A stretch of DNA of 64,000 nucleotides from the NCBI RefSeq assembly GCF_019693445.1, contig NZ_JAHRBL010000013.1, positions 1-64,000 of the forward strand. The letters run 5' to 3'. A program made the position numbers and the translations under genes. Positions within the stretch are counted from its first letter, which is position 1, and each line of letters opens with the position of its first letter. This DNA comes from Deinococcus aquaedulcis. Its GTDB lineage: Bacteria > Deinococcota > Deinococci > Deinococcales > Deinococcaceae. The notes below the pieces were generated by a model. The model worked only from the letters and a program-made list of their open reading frames with translations. It did no database searches and had not been told where the DNA came from. Below, one piece after another: positions 23,640 to 32,149 of the stretch.

Positions 23640-25058
23640 ATGACCATGACCCAGACCCCCTCTTTGCTTGATCCTGGCCTGTGCGCCGACGTGCTGCACC
23701 TGGCCGGCAGCGGCGGCGCCGATTTCGCCGAGCTGTTCGTGGAAGACACCCACAACACCGGGTACCGCCTGCACCAGGGCGAGGTGCGTGACGCAGGCGG
23801 CGGCAACCTGTTCGGCGCGGGCCTGCGCCTGCTGTACGGCACGCGCGTGGTGTACGCCTACACCAACGATGTCACGCCCACGGGGCTGCGCCAGCTGGCG
23901 GGCGATGTGGCCCGCGCCCGCGCCGGGCAGGGCGAGGTGAGCCGCCAGGGCACGGGCGGGCTGGACTTCCGCCGCCATGACGTGCGCCCGCTGTACGTGG
24001 CCCGGCAGCATCCCCTGCACGCCCGCGCGCAGGACAAGCTGGCCCTGATGCGCCGCGCCCACCACGCCGCCGCTGGCGTGGGCGACGTGAAAACCGTGGA
24101 CGTGAATTACCTGGACCGGGTGCAGCGCGTGCTGATCGCCAACACGGAAGGCCTGTGGGCCGAGGATGAGCGGGTGTGGACCCGGCTGATGGTGAGCGCC
24201 ATTGCCCAGGACGGCACGTGGCGCGAGAGCGGCTTTTATGGCCCTGGGGCCGGGCAGGGCCTGGAGTTCTACGACACCGTGACCCCCGAAGCCACTGGTG
24301 CCGAGGCCGCCCGGATGGCCAACGCCATGCTGCGCGCCGGGCACGCGCCCGCCGGCAAGCTGCCGGTGGTGATTGGCAACGCGTTTGGCGGGGTGATCTT
24401 CCACGAGGCCTGCGGCCACATTCTGGAAACCACCGCCGTGGAAAAGAACGCCAGCGTGTTTGGCGACAAGCTGGGACAGGCCATCGCCCACCCCTGCGTG
24501 AGCGCCACCGACGACGGCACCCTGCCCGGCGCGTGGGGCATGGTGAGCGTGGACGACGAGGGCCTGCCGGGCCAGCGCACGGCGCTGATTGAAAAAGGGG
24601 TGCTGACCTCGTTCATGGTGGACCGGGTGGGCGAGCTGAACACCGGCCACCGCCGCACCGGCAGCGGGCGGCGGCAGAACTACACCTTCGCCCCGGCCAG
24701 CCGCATGCGTTCCACCTTTATCGAGGCGGGCCCCCAGACCCCAGAAGAGCTGATCGGGCAGGTGGGGTACGGGCTCTATGCGCGGCGCATGGGCGGCGGC
24801 AGCGTGACCCCCGGCACCGGGGAATACAACTTCGCCGTGAAAGAGGCGTACCTCATTCGTGACGGCGAGCTGGCCGAGCCGGTCAAGGGGGCGTCTCTGG
24901 TGGGGAACGGCGCGCAGGACCTTCGCAATATCGTGGGCGTGGCGAACGATCTGGCGCTGGGCCAGGGGATGTGCGGCAGCGTCTCGGGCAGTATTCCCAC
25001 CGATGTGGGCCAGCCCCACATCCTGATCAGCGAGATCACCGTGGGGGGCCGCGCATGA
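23640..25058 (+). CDS. tldD: TldD metalloprotease subunit
   Basis: TldD forms a heterodimer with TldE/PmbA that degrades unfolded peptides and, in some bacteria, matures microcins and modified peptides. The 472-residue protein carries the zinc motif HEACGH (within GVIFHEACGHILE) and the C-terminal family block PQTPEELI...GLYARRMGGGSV. I chose ATG at 23640, ten bases after AGGAG; upstream in-frame codons are non-homologous. Its stop overlaps the tldE start (ATGA). Confidence 0.93.
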   Translation: MTMTQTPSLLDPGLCADVLHLAGSGGADFAELFVEDTHNTGYRLHQGEVRDAGGGNLFGAGLRLLYGTRVVYAYTNDVTPTGLRQLAGDVARARAGQGEVSRQGTGGLDFRRHDVRPLYVARQHPLHARAQDKLALMRRAHHAAAGVGDVKTVDVNYLDRVQRVLIANTEGLWAEDERVWTRLMVSAIAQDGTWRESGFYGPGAGQGLEFYDTVTPEATGAEAARMANAMLRAGHAPAGKLPVVIGNAFGGVIFHEACGHILETTAVEKNASVFGDKLGQAIAHPCVSATDDGTLPGAWGMVSVDDEGLPGQRTALIEKGVLTSFMVDRVGELNTGHRRTGSGRRQNYTFAPASRMRSTFIEAGPQTPEELIGQVGYGLYARRMGGGSVTPGTGEYNFAVKEAYLIRDGELAEPVKGASLVGNGAQDLRNIVGVANDLALGQGMCGSVSGSIPTDVGQPHILISEITVGGRA

Positions 25059-26428
25059 CCGGGGCCCCGGACACCGCCCAGCTGAGCCTGGACGCCGCCC
25101 GCCGCCACCTGCTGGACCGCGCCCACGAACAGGGCGTGGCGCTGGAGGTCTACGCCCAGCGCGAGGCCGCCACCGCCATTGAGGCCCACGGCGGCGAGAT
25201 CAGCGAATACAAGCTCTCCACCCGGCAGGGCGTGGGCCTGCGCGCGTTGGTGGGCGGCGCGTGGGGCGCGGCCTTTACCGAGAACCTCGCGCGCCCCGCG
25301 CTGGACCGGGCCCTGGAACGCGCGGTGGAAAACGCCCGGCTGGTGGCCCCTGAACCCGGCGCGGCCCTGATCGCCTGGGGCGAGCCGCCCAGCCTGGACC
25401 TGTACGGCGAGGGCCTGAGCGGCGTGACCCCCGAGCAAAAGGCGCAGGTGGCCCTGACGCTGGAACAGGCCGCGCGGGCGCACGACCCCCGGGTGGTCAG
25501 CGTGCCTTACCTGGGCTATGAAGACAGCCAGACCGAACTGCTGGTGGGCAATACCGAGGGCCTCAGCCGCGAGCAGCGCGCCCTGCACGCCATGACCTAC
25601 GCCGCGCCGCTGGCGCGCGACGGCGAGGAGAACCGCATGGGCAGCGACTGGCAGTTCACGCGCGAATTCACGGCGCTGGACCCCACCCAGACCGCCCTGC
25701 GCGCCGCCGAAAAAAGCCTTGCCCTGCTGGGTGCGCGCCCGGCCCCCACCGGCACCTTTCCGGTGGTGATCAGCGGCGAGTGCATGGGGTCGCTGCTGAG
25801 GCTGTTTTCGTCCATGTTCAGTGGCCGCGCTGTGGAGGAAGGCAAGAGCCCGCTGGCCGGGCGCCTGGGGGAGCCGGTGGGCAGCGCCCTGGTGACGCTG
25901 CTGGATGACCCCACCCTGCCCCAGGGCATGTCCTCGCGCGCCTTTGACGCTGAGGGGTGCCCCAGCGCCCCGCTGACCCTGATGGCCGGGGGAGAACTGC
26001 GCGCCTTTTTCCACAACGCCCAGACCGCCGCGCGCGCCGGACAGGCCAGCACCGGCCACGCCGCGCGTCAGGGCTACCAAGGCGTGGTGGGGGTGGGCCA
26101 CAGCAACCTCTTCCTGCAGCCGGGCCACACCCCCGACGACGAGGTGACGGCGGGCGTAACAGGCATTCTGCTCACGGAAGTCTCGGGCGGGCATGCGGGC
26201 GCGCAGCCCCTGACCGGCGATTTCAGCCTGCAGGCCGAGGGCTTCTGGTTACAAGACGGCGTGCGTGCCTATCCGCTGGAGGTCTTTACAGTGGCCGGCA
26301 ACTTTACCGAGCTGCTGGCGCAGATTGAAGCGGTGGGGGAGACCCTGGAATGGACCTGGGGCGGCACCGGGGCGCCTGCTGTGCGCGTGAAAGGGCTGGC
26401 CGTGGCCGGGGGGGCACCCCAGGGCTAG
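25055..26428 (+). CDS. tldE: TldE/PmbA, non-catalytic partner of TldD
   Basis: The 457-residue protein shares the TldD fold but has no HExxxH zinc site, as expected for TldE/PmbA; the equivalent region reads FPVVISGECMGSLLRLFSSM. The N-terminal AHGGEISEYKLSTRQGVGLR block and the C-terminal LLTEVSGGHAGAQPLTGDFS block are typical. It begins inside the TldD stop codon. No modified-peptide precursor gene is visible nearby, so a general protein-turnover role is the default. Confidence 0.9.
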   Translation: MTGAPDTAQLSLDAARRHLLDRAHEQGVALEVYAQREAATAIEAHGGEISEYKLSTRQGVGLRALVGGAWGAAFTENLARPALDRALERAVENARLVAPEPGAALIAWGEPPSLDLYGEGLSGVTPEQKAQVALTLEQAARAHDPRVVSVPYLGYEDSQTELLVGNTEGLSREQRALHAMTYAAPLARDGEENRMGSDWQFTREFTALDPTQTALRAAEKSLALLGARPAPTGTFPVVISGECMGSLLRLFSSMFSGRAVEEGKSPLAGRLGEPVGSALVTLLDDPTLPQGMSSRAFDAEGCPSAPLTLMAGGELRAFFHNAQTAARAGQASTGHAARQGYQGVVGVGHSNLFLQPGHTPDDEVTAGVTGILLTEVSGGHAGAQPLTGDFSLQAEGFWLQDGVRAYPLEVFTVAGNFTELLAQIEAVGETLEWTWGGTGAPAVRVKGLAVAGGAPQG

Positions 26429-26483
26429 GGCTCCCTTGCTCCGCGCGCCGCGCCCGGTCCCGCGCCAGGGGCCGGGCGTGGCC

Positions 26484-26489
26484 TAGCAT
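26484..26489 (+). promoter_or_regulatory. Leaderless -10 box of the HAD-like gene
   Basis: TAGCAT is followed by GGCGCC and then the ATG at 26496. No Shine-Dalgarno is present, so translation probably starts at the transcript's 5' end. Confidence 0.55.
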
Positions 26490-26495
26490 GGCGCC

Positions 26496-27188
26496 ATGCT
26501 GAGCGCCTTTCTCAATCCCCTGGGGACCCTGTACGACCCCACGGGCGACACCGACCTCGCGGCCCTCTCAGACGGGCTGTTGCAGCTGCTGGGGGACGCC
26601 ACCCTGATTCCGGTGACCGGGCTCAGTGAAGAGGAACTGCTCTCGGTGCCCGCCGCCTTTACCTCCTGGCAGGTGCTGGCCCACGGGGCGGTGGTGCTCA
26701 CGCCAGATGGCGAGGAAGACCCGGCGTGGCGCCGCCTGACCCGCGAAACCCAGGCCGAAACAGAAGGAGCCCTGGCCCTGGCCGCCCAGGCCGCCACCCA
26801 CCTGAACGCCCTGTCGCAACTGGGCCTGGACGTCACGGTGACCGAGCGGGGCGGGCGGCCCCTGCTGGTGCATCTGCGCCACCCCCACGGCCTGGCGCTG
26901 GCGCTGGATCAGGCGCAAGCGGGGCTGCACGACTGGCTGGCCGACGCCCCCTTCCGCCAGGACCTGCGCGTGGCCCGCGATCCCCTGGGCCTGACGGTGC
27001 TGCCCAGCGCCATCCGCCCCGAGCGCGCGGTGAACTATGTGCTCTCCGAGTGGCCGGCCGGTGCGGTCACGGTGGGCGTGAGTGCCCTGCCCGACGACCG
27101 CGCCTTTCTGGCCCTGTGCGACCTGGCCCTGGTTCCCGGCCAGAGCCCACTGCTCCATGCCCCCGGGGACGCCGACCCCGAAGAGTGA
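26496..27188 (+). CDS. HAD-superfamily-like protein lacking the catalytic aspartates
   Basis: The 230-residue protein aligns by eye with Cof/sucrose-phosphatase-type HAD hydrolases. The opening FLNPLGTLYD occupies the place of the usual FxDxDGTL, VTGLSEEELL that of VTGR, and NGA-like HGAVVLTPDG follows. The end (ERAVNYVLSEWPAG ... DDRAFLALCDLALVPG) matches the motif IV region. Both catalytic Asp residues of motif I are replaced (Asn and Leu), so phosphatase activity is unlikely. It may be a regulatory or binding pseudoenzyme. Its own leaderless promoter separates it from tldE. Confidence 0.6.
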   Translation: MLSAFLNPLGTLYDPTGDTDLAALSDGLLQLLGDATLIPVTGLSEEELLSVPAAFTSWQVLAHGAVVLTPDGEEDPAWRRLTRETQAETEGALALAAQAATHLNALSQLGLDVTVTERGGRPLLVHLRHPHGLALALDQAQAGLHDWLADAPFRQDLRVARDPLGLTVLPSAIRPERAVNYVLSEWPAGAVTVGVSALPDDRAFLALCDLALVPGQSPLLHAPGDADPEE

Positions 27189-27231
27189 CCTGGGTACCGC
27201 TCGTGGTGGTCAGTGCAGTCCCCGGAGCCGC

Positions 27232-27258
27232 CCCAGGGCCAACCCTTTCGGCCCTGGG
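27232..27258. terminator. Hairpin between convergent HAD-like and antiporter genes
   Basis: CCCAGGGCC and GGCCCTGGG are exact inverted arms around a 9-base loop, placed between two convergent stops. No T run is present on either side. Confidence 0.5.
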
Positions 27259-27259
27259 C

Positions 27260-28948
27260 TCAGGGCAGCGTCGCCGGGGCGCCGGTCTGAAGGGGTTGGG
27301 GGTGCAGAACCGCCAACACGTGCTCGCCCATAGCCAGCCCTAGTTCGTATTCGCCGTACAGCACGTCACTGGCGCCTAAGGCCAGCAGCGCCTGCTGGGT
27401 GTGCTCATCGTGGGTGCGGGCCGTGACATGCACGCCGGGGTTCAGGTGGCGCACCTGTTCCAGCATCAGCTGCGATTGCAGGCTGTCAGGCACCGCCAGG
27501 ATCACCACCCGGGCCGCCTGCACCTGGGCACGCGTCAGCACCTCCAGCCGGGCGGCGTCTCCGTACACCACCGTCATGCCCTGGGCGCGGAGTTCCTCGG
27601 TCAGGCGTTCGTCTTCTTCCACCACCACCAGCGGCACCTGCTGGGCTTGAAGCCGCTGCGCGATCAGGCGGCCCACACGGCCATATCCCACCAGTACCAC
27701 GTGTCCATTCAGATTGAGGGGCGCTCCAGGCGCCTGGGGGGTGTGGGGGGCGCGGCGTTCGTGCCAGGCTTCGAGCACAGGAATGAGGCGGAACAGAAAC
27801 GGATTGAGCACAATGGACACGATGGCCCCCGCCAGAATCAGGTTCTGGCCCTGAGCGCTCAACAGGTCCAGATCGCGGCCCAGGGTCGCCAGGATAAACG
27901 AGAACTCGCCGATCTGGGCCAGGGAAATAGCCACGGTCAGGGCCGTGCTAAAAGAAGCGCGCAACAGACGCAGGGTGAAAAAGGCGATCAGCGTCTTGCC
28001 CACCAGAATAATCAGGGCGGTGGCCAGCACCAGCAGCGGGGCCTGCAGCACGATGGCCGGGTTAAACAGCATGCCCACCGCGACGAAAAACAGCACCGCG
28101 AAAGCGTCCTGAAAAGGCAGGGCGTCCTGGGCCACCTGATGGCTGAACTTGCTCTCGCTGGCCACCACCCCGGCCAGAAAAGCGCCCAGGGCAAACGAGA
28201 CATCAAACAGCGCGCCAGCGGCGTAGGCAATGCCCAGCGCCGTGCCCAGCACCGCCAGCGTGAAGAGTTCGCGTGAACCAATGCGGGCCACGCGCGCCAG
28301 CATCCACGGAATGAAGCGCCGGCCCGCCAGCAGGGTCACGGCCACGAACAGGCCCATCTTGCCCAGCGTGACCATCAGCGCAAGGCCCAGAGCACCCAGG
28401 TCTAGGGTCCCGCCAGCGCCGCTGAGCAGCGGTGCCAAGGCCGGCAGGAGCACCAGCGCCAGCACCATCACGAGGTCTTCCACAACCAGCCAGCCCACCG
28501 CGATCTTGCCGTTGGTGGTGTCCAGGGTGCCGCGCTCTTCCAGAGCCCGCAGCAACACCACGGTGCTGGCCACCGAGAGGGCCAATCCCAGCAGAATGCC
28601 CTGCCCCAGCGACCAGCCCCACAGGTGGGCCGCAGCGGCGCCCAGCACCGTCACGGCCACGATGCGCAGCAGGGCGCCCGGCACCGCAAAGCGCCGCACC
28701 GCCAGCAGGTCACCAATAGAGAAATGCAGGCCCACACCAAACATCAGCAGCATCACGCCAATTTCAGACAGTTGGGCGGCGATGGCGGCATCGGCTACGA
28801 AGCCGGGCGTGAACGGCCCGATAGCCAGCCCGGCCAGCAGGTAGCCGATCAGGGGCGGAAGCCGCAGGCGGGTGGCGGCCAGCCCGCCGAAAAAAGCCAG
28901 CGTCAAGCCAACGGCCAGGGCAGAGATCAGATCGGTGTGGTGTGGCAT
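27260..28948 (-). CDS. CPA2 monovalent cation:proton antiporter with TrkA-N domain (Kef/YbaL type)
   Basis: The 562-residue protein has an N-terminal Na+/H+-exchanger domain of about 12 hydrophobic segments (residues 5-385). A cytoplasmic RCK/TrkA-N domain follows, starting at LNGHVVLVGYGRVGRLIAQ with the GxGxxG nucleotide-binding motif, and ends with a TrkA-like tail. Such proteins exchange K+ or Na+ for H+ under control of bound nucleotide. ATG at 28948 follows AGGAGG by seven bases; the upstream TTG lies inside that site. It is co-transcribed with the small ribbon-helix-helix gene 14 bases upstream. Confidence 0.88.
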   Translation of the reverse strand: MPHHTDLISALAVGLTLAFFGGLAATRLRLPPLIGYLLAGLAIGPFTPGFVADAAIAAQLSEIGVMLLMFGVGLHFSIGDLLAVRRFAVPGALLRIVAVTVLGAAAAHLWGWSLGQGILLGLALSVASTVVLLRALEERGTLDTTNGKIAVGWLVVEDLVMVLALVLLPALAPLLSGAGGTLDLGALGLALMVTLGKMGLFVAVTLLAGRRFIPWMLARVARIGSRELFTLAVLGTALGIAYAAGALFDVSFALGAFLAGVVASESKFSHQVAQDALPFQDAFAVLFFVAVGMLFNPAIVLQAPLLVLATALIILVGKTLIAFFTLRLLRASFSTALTVAISLAQIGEFSFILATLGRDLDLLSAQGQNLILAGAIVSIVLNPFLFRLIPVLEAWHERRAPHTPQAPGAPLNLNGHVVLVGYGRVGRLIAQRLQAQQVPLVVVEEDERLTEELRAQGMTVVYGDAARLEVLTRAQVQAARVVILAVPDSLQSQLMLEQVRHLNPGVHVTARTHDEHTQQALLALGASDVLYGEYELGLAMGEHVLAVLHPQPLQTGAPATLP

Positions 28949-28962
28949 AGAGGGGCCTCCTT

Positions 28963-29286
28963 TCAAGCACCGCCGGGGGGTGAAGTCTCGTGGGGAAATT
29001 CCTGACTCAGAAAGGTCTGGAAGGCCGTCTGGAAGGCGTCACCTTCGGTGTCTAGGCCCGCTGCCTGGGCGGCATCGCGGATGGCCGCCGAGAGCAACTG
29101 GGACGCGGCGCGCGTGCGGCTGGCGTCCAGCAGGTCGGCCAGTTGCGACAGCCAGAACACGTCCACGGCCTGAAGCCGAAGAGTGACTTTGCCCTCTGGC
29201 AACTCGCCCTGATACCCGCGTGCCGCACGCTCCTCCAGGGCATACCGAATCAGGGACTGCACACGGGAATTCGTTTTTGTTGCCAT
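28963..29286 (-). CDS. Small ribbon-helix-helix-like protein, probable regulator of the antiporter gene
   Basis: The 107-residue protein contains KVTLRLQAVDVFWLSQLADL followed by DASRTRAASQLLSAAIRDA. A beta strand, helix, turn and helix in this order is the ribbon-helix-helix DNA-binding pattern (about residues 34-72). GGAGG lies four bases before ATG. It is immediately upstream of the antiporter and downstream of a set of inverted repeats in its own promoter, consistent with autoregulation. The fold assignment is by eye; no named family is recognised. Confidence 0.6.
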   Translation of the reverse strand: MATKTNSRVQSLIRYALEERAARGYQGELPEGKVTLRLQAVDVFWLSQLADLLDASRTRAASQLLSAAIRDAAQAAGLDTEGDAFQTAFQTFLSQEFPHETSPPGGA

Positions 29287-29313
29287 TTTTCCTCCAGAGA
29301 TATTCTACTACAA

Positions 29314-29356
29314 ATGGCAGTTTGCCATTCTGGAATGGTTAAAGATGGCAAACTGC
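29314..29356. promoter_or_regulatory. Nested inverted repeats upstream of the RHH/antiporter operon
   Basis: GCAGTTTGCCAT (29317-29328) and ATGGCAAACTGC (29345-29356) are exact inverted 12-base arms. The left arm also overlaps a local palindrome, ATGGCAGTTTGCCAT (29314-29328). A -10-like TAGAAT lies between this and the start codon on the minus strand. Short repeated half-sites (TGGCA/TGCCA) are what ribbon-helix-helix dimers usually bind. The remaining bases up to 29722 hold nothing I can identify. Confidence 0.6.
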
Positions 29357-29722
29357 TTTTCCAAAGGGTCTGTCGAGTTGGCCCCTGCTCTGGGACGCTT
29401 GGCCTGCAGAGTCGTGGTTGCCTTGGTGTGCCGGCTGCCTACAGGCCGACCGTCGGCGCGGCGCCCGCTTCTGGCCCGTGCTCCACGGTCTTATAGCCTG
29501 TGGCCCCCAGGCCCTTGCCCGTTCACTATGATGCGCACGGCGCCTCTGAGCCCCCAGACCGGGTGTTTTTTGAAGTGCCTGTCGTTTCTTCTTGTCCAGG
29601 AGCCTCTTGATGGTCGAACCAACGCCTTCTGTTTATTTGGACTCCGCGCCGGGAGTGTCCGGCCGGATGCTCGCAACTGATGTCGTGGGGATTGGTCTGG
29701 GCCGCTGGGCTGATGGGGGAGC

Positions 29723-30322
29723 GTGACCGCTTTCCCGGCCACGGATCTGGGGCCTCTGCCCGCCCTGCTGGCCCAGAGCGCGGCGCTGCACCGTCACCTG
29801 TGCCCCCGGCAGGTGCTGGGCGCCCGCATGGGGCTGCTGGCCGGGGCGCGCCTGGGTCTGCCCTTTCCCCGCACCGACAAGCGCGTGCTGGTTTTCGTGG
29901 AAACGGACGGCTGCTTTGCTGACGGCGTGTCGGTGGCCAGCGGATGCTGGCTGGGGCGGCGCACCATGCGGCTGGTGGACCACGGCAAGGTGGCCGCCAC
30001 CTTCGTGGACACCCGCACCGGGCAGGCCGTGCGCATGGCCCCGCGCCCCGATCTGCGCGAGCGGGTGCGCGCCGGGCGCCCAGAGGGGCAGAAACGCTGG
30101 GACGCCTACATGGCCGCCTACCAGAGCTGGCCGGATGACGCGCTGTTCACGGTGCAGCCCGTCACGCTGACCATAGACCTCGCCGCCCTGATCAGCGTGG
30201 CGGGCAAGCGCGCCGTGTGCGACACCTGCGGCGAGGAAATCATTAACGAGCGCGAGGTGCGGGGGGAAACGGGCGTGCAGTGCCGCGCCTGTGCTGGCGA
30301 CACCTACTGGCAGTCGCTGTGA
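29723..30322 (+). CDS. FmdE-family protein with C-terminal zinc ribbon
   Basis: The 199-residue protein resembles the FmdE/FwdE family, often linked to molybdenum enzymes. It has CPRQVLGARMGLLAGARLGL near the N-terminus, ETDGCFADGVSVASGCWLG with the family cysteines, and a zinc ribbon CDTCGEEI...CRAC at the end. The only acceptable start is GTG at 29723, because TGA lies 10 bases before it in frame; GGGGGAG is unusually close. No formylmethanofuran or molybdenum gene is nearby, so its role here is unknown. Confidence 0.7.
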   Translation: MTAFPATDLGPLPALLAQSAALHRHLCPRQVLGARMGLLAGARLGLPFPRTDKRVLVFVETDGCFADGVSVASGCWLGRRTMRLVDHGKVAATFVDTRTGQAVRMAPRPDLRERVRAGRPEGQKRWDAYMAAYQSWPDDALFTVQPVTLTIDLAALISVAGKRAVCDTCGEEIINEREVRGETGVQCRACAGDTYWQSL

Positions 30323-30512
30323 TGGTGGGTGGTGCGGGTCAGAGGACGCCTTCGCCCTGTGCGGAAGCCAGCGCGCAACCCGGGAAACCAGGGTAGTCGG
30401 CAACAGGGGAGAGGTGACGCCGCTCCAGCGGCCCTGGTTCGGCCAGTCCCCTGACCCGGTGTGAAATCGGTCCGCGCTGTTCTTCGAGGCCAGGAGCAGA
30501 ACCCCTCATGCG

Positions 30513-30641
30513 GATTCCAGTTGAACAGTGACCAAAACTGTTCAACCCGAGCAGAGTGAAGAGGGAAAACGGTTGCCGGAAAAGGAGTGACCGAATCGGT
30601 GGTGTCCCGGTTCGATCCCGGAGAGAACGGGAACCGTATCA
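30513..30641. repeat. Dispersed intergenic repeat with conserved hairpin, copy 2
   Basis: Same block order as 20761-20874. Here TTGAACAGT and ACTGTTCAA form an exact stem, against a G-U-containing stem in copy 1, so the fold is kept while sequence differs. An extra GGTTCGATCCCGG segment near the end is absent from copy 1. It lies in the 655-base gap 30323-30977, which otherwise holds only one doubtful short frame. Confidence 0.7.
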
Positions 30642-30771
30642 CGCCTCCCCTGGCCGCTGGTGCCTGTGCCTACCTGACCGTAACGGCGCCGTAACTGGCC
30701 TGCGGGCATCCTTGGCGACGAACGCCAGCGGGGGCTACTCCAGCCGCGCTGGGCCCGACCCTGGAGGATTC

Positions 30772-30891
30772 ATGCCGCAGCCTGCCCCATTTCCGCCCAT
30801 CCCGCACGCGCCCGAGTGGTGCAGGCGCCCAGTTGCGCAGCCCTGGGCAAACCGGCCAGAGCGTGCAGCGAGACAGAGGCTCGGCCTGTAG
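30772..30891 (+). CDS. Possible 39-residue peptide, doubtful
   Basis: ATG at 30772 follows GGAGG by four bases. The frame reads MPQPAPFPPIPHAPEWC and then a basic, Arg-rich tail, ending at TAG 30889-30891. Composition is like random GC-rich DNA and no family is recognised. It is listed only because of its good ribosome site; it could equally be part of the 5' region of the stress-protein gene. Confidence 0.2.
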   Translation: MPQPAPFPPIPHAPEWCRRPVAQPWANRPERAARQRLGL

Positions 30892-30977
30892 GTCTGGCCC
30901 TGGCCTGCCAGAGCTTCTGCCCTCTGTCCCCTCCACCTGTTCCGCCCTGTCCCTCACGCCTGCCCAAAAGGAGCCCC

Positions 30978-31454
30978 ATGTATCGGCACATTCTGGTGCC
31001 TGTTGACGATCATCCAGCCAGCGCCCACGCGGCGCAGCAAGCCCACCGGCTGACCCGGGCACTGGGCGGACGGGTGACCCTGCTGCGCGTGCTGAGTGGC
31101 GACGAGGCGCTGGGGGCAGGCGCGGTGCAGGCCCAGTTGCGGGCGCTGGCGGCAGGGGCCCGCCGTCCCCCGGAGACCGCCACCCTGACCCTGGCCGGTC
31201 AGGACGCCGCGCCGGCCATCGCCGCCTACGCCGCCCGCTGCGGCGCCGATCTGATCGTGCTGGGCGTCAGTGGGGAAACGCACGCGCCGGACGAGGCGCG
31301 GGCCGCCCTGGCATTGGCCCTGGCCGCGCACAGTGGCCTACCCGTGCAACTGGCCGCTGCCCCTCAGGCGGGGCGCCCCGGCGGCCTGCCCTGGCAGCGG
31401 GTGGCCCAGGAAGCCCACCGGGGGCAACGGGTCAGCGGCGCCAAGCGGTTCTGA
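30978..31454 (+). CDS. Universal stress protein (UspA family)
   Basis: The 158-residue protein starts MYRHILVPVDDHPASAHAAQ and has the C-terminal GADLIVLGVSGETHAPDEA region. The usual ATP-binding GxxGxxxxxxSxS motif is altered (GVSGETHAPDEARAAL), so nucleotide binding is uncertain. ATG at 30978 follows AAAAGGAG with five bases between. It stands alone; no promoter was assigned in the gap upstream. Confidence 0.85.
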   Translation: MYRHILVPVDDHPASAHAAQQAHRLTRALGGRVTLLRVLSGDEALGAGAVQAQLRALAAGARRPPETATLTLAGQDAAPAIAAYAARCGADLIVLGVSGETHAPDEARAALALALAAHSGLPVQLAAAPQAGRPGGLPWQRVAQEAHRGQRVSGAKRF

Positions 31455-31522
31455 GAACCAGGCGCGATGCTTGGACAGCTGATGCTATGGCTGGCGTGGA
31501 GGCGCCCAAACCTCAGCGGCAT

Positions 31523-32014
31523 TCATTTGCCCCCCAAATCCATTGGCTTACCAGTGGTCCCCCACCCACCCTGCGGTGCGCACAGAGGGGCGGGTGCGGC
31601 GGCCTGGGGTGACCCAGCTGTGTCCTCGGCCAACAGGTCGGCCAGACAGCGGCGGTGAAGGGTGGCTTCAAGCTGGGCATAGGTGGCATACAGCTCCCGG
31701 TGCAGGGGGCACAGTTGCTGGGCGTGCTCCGGGCGGTCCAGCGGGCAGCGGTGCAGGCGCGGCAGGGGGTCCACGGCGCTCACCACCTCCGGCAGGATGA
31801 TCTGCGCGGGCGGCCGGTCCAGGCGGTAGCCTTCCCGCTTGCCCCGCAGGGCGCGGACCACGCCAGCGCGTGCCAGCTGTCCCATAACCTTGAGCAGGTG
31901 CGGGCTGGGCACCCCAGTCTGGTGGGCCAGTTCGGCAGCGGTGAATGGTCTTTCTGGCTGCTGGGCCAGGGTCACCGCCGCGCGCAGCGCATATTCAGCC
32001 GTCTGGGAAAACAG
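31523..32014 (-). CDS. Rrf2-family transcriptional regulator, apparent CTG start
   Basis: The protein begins FSQTAEYALRAAVTLAQQPE, the standard Rrf2 opening. The winged helix includes TAAELAHQTGVPSPHLLKVM and the beta wing GKREGYRLDRP. Three cysteines (HRCPLDRPEHAQQLCPLH, then RRCLADLL) could hold an Fe-S cluster as in NsrR/IscR. The only codon placed for an Rrf2-length product is CTG at 32014, seven bases after GAGG; no in-frame ATG, GTG or TTG is nearby. 163 residues. It is divergent from a SARP-type gene, sharing a symmetrical site. Confidence 0.8.
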   Translation of the reverse strand: MFSQTAEYALRAAVTLAQQPERPFTAAELAHQTGVPSPHLLKVMGQLARAGVVRALRGKREGYRLDRPPAQIILPEVVSAVDPLPRLHRCPLDRPEHAQQLCPLHRELYATYAQLEATLHRRCLADLLAEDTAGSPQAAAPAPLCAPQGGWGTTGKPMDLGGK

Positions 32015-32032
32015 AAAACACCTCGCCGGGCG

Positions 32033-32057
32033 AAATGTGGAGCTTGCTCTCCACTTT
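32033..32057. promoter_or_regulatory. Operator-like inverted repeat between Rrf2 and SARP genes
   Basis: GTGGAG and CTCCAC are exact arms around CTTGCT, extended by AAA on the left and TTT on the right. It lies 19 bases before the Rrf2 start and about 93 bases before the SARP start. Size and position fit an Rrf2-dimer site controlling both divergent genes. Confidence 0.55.
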
Positions 32058-32149
32058 AGCGGCGGCCTAGACTCGGGAGGCCCCAAGGGCTGGCCCTCTC
32101 CCCCCGCGCCCACGGCCCCAAATGCCGATTGTTTTTCCAGAGGTGGTCC

